From the NCBI GenBank assembly GCA_028276145.1, contig JAPYWX010000073.1, positions 1 to 7,401 of the forward strand: DNA of 7,401 bases. The letters run 5' to 3'. The number at the start of each line of letters is the position of its first letter. Positions within the stretch are counted from its first letter, which is position 1. This DNA is from Spirochaetota bacterium (GTDB lineage Bacteria; Spirochaetota; Brevinematia; DTOW01). Both the position numbers and the translations under genes were made by a program. The notes under the pieces are model-generated. The model saw nothing but the letters and a program-made list of their open reading frames with translations. It ran no database searches and had not been told where the DNA came from. This document shows positions 5,145-7,401 of this stretch, in pieces.

Positions 5145-6839
5145 ATGAAAAACGTTGAAAGATGGATAGTTGTTTCTCTAGGTTTAACCATTACCTTAAT
5201 GCTAGCTAATGTTCTATTTTACTTCACACAAAGCATGATACCCACATCATTCATGCTAATTACAACTTTAATTCTATCACTCACAATACTTGTGAGTGTA
5301 ATAACACTCTATTTAGTGAACAAAAAATCGTTTAAAGAATTCCATGAGAGTTTAAAGAAAATTGTTGCAGCAACTGAAAATGAAAAAAAGATAGATACAA
5401 CACTAACAGAGATACAAAACGAGCTAAAGCCACTAGTACATTCTTTGAACTTAACCATAGAGAAACTAAAGCTTATAGAAAAAGAACTAGATACTCTTGA
5501 AAAAACAGCTGAAGCCAGTAGAACTATTTTAGAAGAACTATCAAAATTCAACTTTGATGTAGAGATACCAGAGCAACCCGGACTTGAACCTCTCAAAGAG
5601 CTAAAAGTGTCTCTAATGTCAAAACTAAGAACATTCCTAGAAAACTCATCAAAACTAATATCAGAAATCTCAAAAGACAGAGAAGTAAACAGGAAGCTAG
5701 AAAATGTAATAAATTCAATTAAGGAAAGGCAAGAGGATATAAAATCACAAATACAAAATTTAGTCGTCTTAGCAGAAAAACTAAAAGCAGTTATGAAAAT
5801 ACATGAAGAACTACCTGAGATAGAAAAAGCAATCAGTACATTTTCAAATACCTTCAGTTCATCCAAACCAAAGCTAGAAACAATAAACAACCAGCTTGAA
5901 GAAGTGGTAAATTCGTCAAACCCACTAATAAAAGAAATAGAGGAAATCTCAGAAACATCAAATATCATAAAAGAGATATCCGAACAGACCTTATTGCTTA
6001 GCATGAACGCACTAATAGAATCATCAAAAGCAGGAGAATACGGAAAAGGCTTCGCAGTAATAGCAGAGGAAATAAGAAAACTATCAACATCAATAAGTAG
6101 CCTATCCGACACCATCTCTTCAAAAACCAAAACAATGAGAGGGAATGTAAACAAAATATTACTACCTACAAAAGACTCTCAAGAAAATCTAAAACAACTA
6201 TTCACAAACATAGGAACATCAATCCAAAACCTTGAAAAACTCGAAACCATAAGAAAAAGATTATCAGAAATCACAGAGGTACTACTACCCAGTATAAAAA
6301 CTCTAGACGAAATGAAAGAAGCACTCACACAAAACATAAAGGTTTTAGAAATACTAGCACAAGACCTAAATGCTACCCAAAAGGAAATAAATAAACTAAC
6401 AGAGAGCAAACTAGGAATCATAATAGACCAAAACGAAAAAACTTTCAAAAGGTTCAAAGCAACATCACATTGCAAACAAATATTCCAAGCGAAATTAGCT
6501 CATATGTTATTTAACATAAGAGTTGAAAATTACATAGAATCTAAAAAAGATATCTCAAAAGAAGAACTAGAAAAACTAGGTGATTACACAATATGTGATT
6601 TAAGTATGTGGTACTATTCTGTTAAACAGAATTACTCAAATATCCCAGCATTTGTGAAACTTGAAAAAATCCACAAGGAATATCATGAGACTGGTAGAAT
6701 AGCACTAGAATTTTCAATCAAAAATTCAGAAGAAAAAGCTATGGAGTACTTAAGTAAAAACCAAAAACTTAGTTTAGAGATAATAGAAATTCTAGACGAG
6801 CTAGACAAAGAGCTATCTGCCCATGAGAACGCGGAATAG
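5145..6839 (+). CDS. Methyl-accepting chemotaxis protein with C-terminal CZB zinc-binding domain
   Basis: This 564-residue receptor should form part of the CheA/CheW array and convert a cytoplasmic signal into control of the flagellar motor. Two TM helices (about 7-29 and 33-58) are separated by only a few residues, so there is no periplasmic sensor, and no clear HAMP domain is seen. Residues 62-430 are long helices with an MCP tip: EQTLLLSMNALIESSKAGE (280-298), then YGKGFAVIAEEIRKLS. The tip is near consensus except L283 for Asn and S286 for Ala. Residues about 445-555 match the CZB domain: H453, C484 in CDLSMW (484-489), and H510/H514 in HKEYH, the 3-His/1-Cys zinc site with family spacing. 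CZB receptors such as Helicobacter pylori TlpD respond to zinc or oxidants such as hypochlorous acid; a similar input here is inference. The C-terminus overlaps flhG by 27 bp in the opposite direction. Confidence 0.93.
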   Translation: MKNVERWIVVSLGLTITLMLANVLFYFTQSMIPTSFMLITTLILSLTILVSVITLYLVNKKSFKEFHESLKKIVAATENEKKIDTTLTEIQNELKPLVHSLNLTIEKLKLIEKELDTLEKTAEASRTILEELSKFNFDVEIPEQPGLEPLKELKVSLMSKLRTFLENSSKLISEISKDREVNRKLENVINSIKERQEDIKSQIQNLVVLAEKLKAVMKIHEELPEIEKAISTFSNTFSSSKPKLETINNQLEEVVNSSNPLIKEIEEISETSNIIKEISEQTLLLSMNALIESSKAGEYGKGFAVIAEEIRKLSTSISSLSDTISSKTKTMRGNVNKILLPTKDSQENLKQLFTNIGTSIQNLEKLETIRKRLSEITEVLLPSIKTLDEMKEALTQNIKVLEILAQDLNATQKEINKLTESKLGIIIDQNEKTFKRFKATSHCKQIFQAKLAHMLFNIRVENYIESKKDISKEELEKLGDYTICDLSMWYYSVKQNYSNIPAFVKLEKIHKEYHETGRIALEFSIKNSEEKAMEYLSKNQKLSLEIIEILDELDKELSAHENAE

Positions 6840-7401
6840 CTTATTGAGTCCTTTATCCTCGTCGGGAACCTTCATATTCTCAAGTCTTTGAGCAATATGT
6901 TTAACATGTAGAGCAGCTTGAGAATTCGGGAACGAAATAACAAACGGTTGCTGTTTCCTAACGGCTACCTCAACGATTGGGTCTTCTGGTATGACTCCTA
7001 AGCTCTCCATCTTTATACCCAAAAACTGCCCAGTCACACTAACGATTCTATCAGCTACCCTCTTGCCCTCTGCTATGGTTTTAGCTCTATTGACCACCAA
7101 TTTAAGGTCTGATGAAACTTTAAGTGACTCTGTGAAAATAGCTTTAATTATTCCATAGGCGTCAGTTATAGCCGTGGGCTCAGGCATTGTGATTATTATC
7201 GTCTCATGAGAAGCAAGAACAAAGGATATAACATTGTTTGATATACCTGCCGAAGTGTCTATTATTACAACATCATATTCAGAAAGAGTTTTTAACTCTT
7301 CTATAAACCTTCTTCTCTCTCTATCATCAAGGTTTGCAAGCTGTGTGAAACCTGACCCACCAGCGATTATATCTATTCCAAATTCTGTCTCTTTGATTAT
7401 A
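6813..7401 (-). CDS. flhG: MinD/ParA-family flagellar-number ATPase FlhG (YlxH), N-terminus cut by the window
   Basis: FlhG is a deviant-Walker ATPase that, with the SRP-like GTPase FlhF, sets the number and placement of flagella. The frame is open from the right edge to TAG at 6815-6813, leaving 195 C-terminal residues; the P-loop is outside the window. Visible family blocks are GIDIIAGGSGFTQLANLDD (8-26), the Walker B-type strand VVIIDTSAGISNNVISFVLA (44-63), TMPEPTAITDAYGIIKAI (71-88), the LVVNRA strand, and GVIPEDPIVEVAVRKQQPFV. These distinguish it from generic ParA and fit FlhG better than MinD. The ATG at 7187 is the internal Met of MPEPTAITDAY, not a start. The gene converges on the CZB receptor, so two motility genes are neighbours; flhF would be expected further upstream (higher coordinates) but is not visible. 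Confidence 0.93.
   Translation of the reverse strand, partial: IIKETEFGIDIIAGGSGFTQLANLDDRERRRFIEELKTLSEYDVVIIDTSAGISNNVISFVLASHETIIITMPEPTAITDAYGIIKAIFTESLKVSSDLKLVVNRAKTIAEGKRVADRIVSVTGQFLGIKMESLGVIPEDPIVEVAVRKQQPFVISFPNSQAALHVKHIAQRLENMKVPDEDKGLNKLFRVLMGR

Noticed and set aside
5309..6154. Long minus-strand open frame opposite the CZB receptor (281 codons)
   Set aside because: It is Ser/Phe-rich antisense to a conserved MCP coding sequence and matches no family; other antisense frames (3853-4335, 817-1128, 1538-1792, 2327-2584) are likewise shadows.
6813..7187. A 124-residue gene starting at ATG 7187
   Set aside because: This Met is inside the FlhG motif TMPEPTAITDAYG, and the same frame continues upstream with Walker B and GGSGF motifs to the window edge.

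Overview
The window comes from a low-GC, flagellated, chemotactic bacterium. Arginine is written almost only as AGA/AGG, isoleucine is very often ATA, and minus-strand proteins are valine-rich while plus-strand proteins are valine-poor. That suggests strong leading/lagging-strand bias. A spirochaete-like or Thermotogota-like thermophile would fit, but the sequence does not settle the lineage.

Layout: (1) 1-1537, plus: the 3' part of a gene joining a polysaccharide-deacetylase (CE4/NodB) domain to an alpha/beta-hydrolase-like domain that seems to lack its catalytic residues. (2) 1534-2724, minus: coaBC (coenzyme A biosynthesis), meeting gene 1 tail to tail with a 4-bp overlap inside a hairpin. 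(3) 2725-3320: a 596-bp stretch without genes, packed with short palindromes, tandem 16-bp palindromic repeats and larger hairpins. (4) 3321-4940, minus: a six-TM protein with a long coiled-coil cytoplasmic part that looks like a degenerate chemoreceptor signalling domain. (5) 4941-5144: a divergent intergenic region, again filled with the 16-bp palindrome array. (6) 5145-6839, plus: a two-TM chemoreceptor with a recognisable MCP tip and a C-terminal CZB zinc-binding domain. (7) 6813-7401, minus: the C-terminal part of flhG, the MinD-like flagellar-number ATPase, overlapping the receptor by 27 bp tail to tail.

The biologically coherent part is the pair of divergent receptor-like genes. One is a CZB-type receptor expected to sense zinc or oxidant state in the cytoplasm. 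The other is a divergent relative whose CheA/CheW-binding tip has lost most conserved residues. Palindrome arrays lie between them and behind the degenerate one. The arrays keep one geometry (5-bp arm, 3-nt centre, 5-bp arm, 3-bp linker) while the arm sequence changes in matched pairs: GTGCT/AGCAC, GTACT/AGTAC, and GAGTT/AACTC. This implies selection or conversion acting on dyad symmetry and is the most unusual signal in the window. Its function cannot be read from the sequence.
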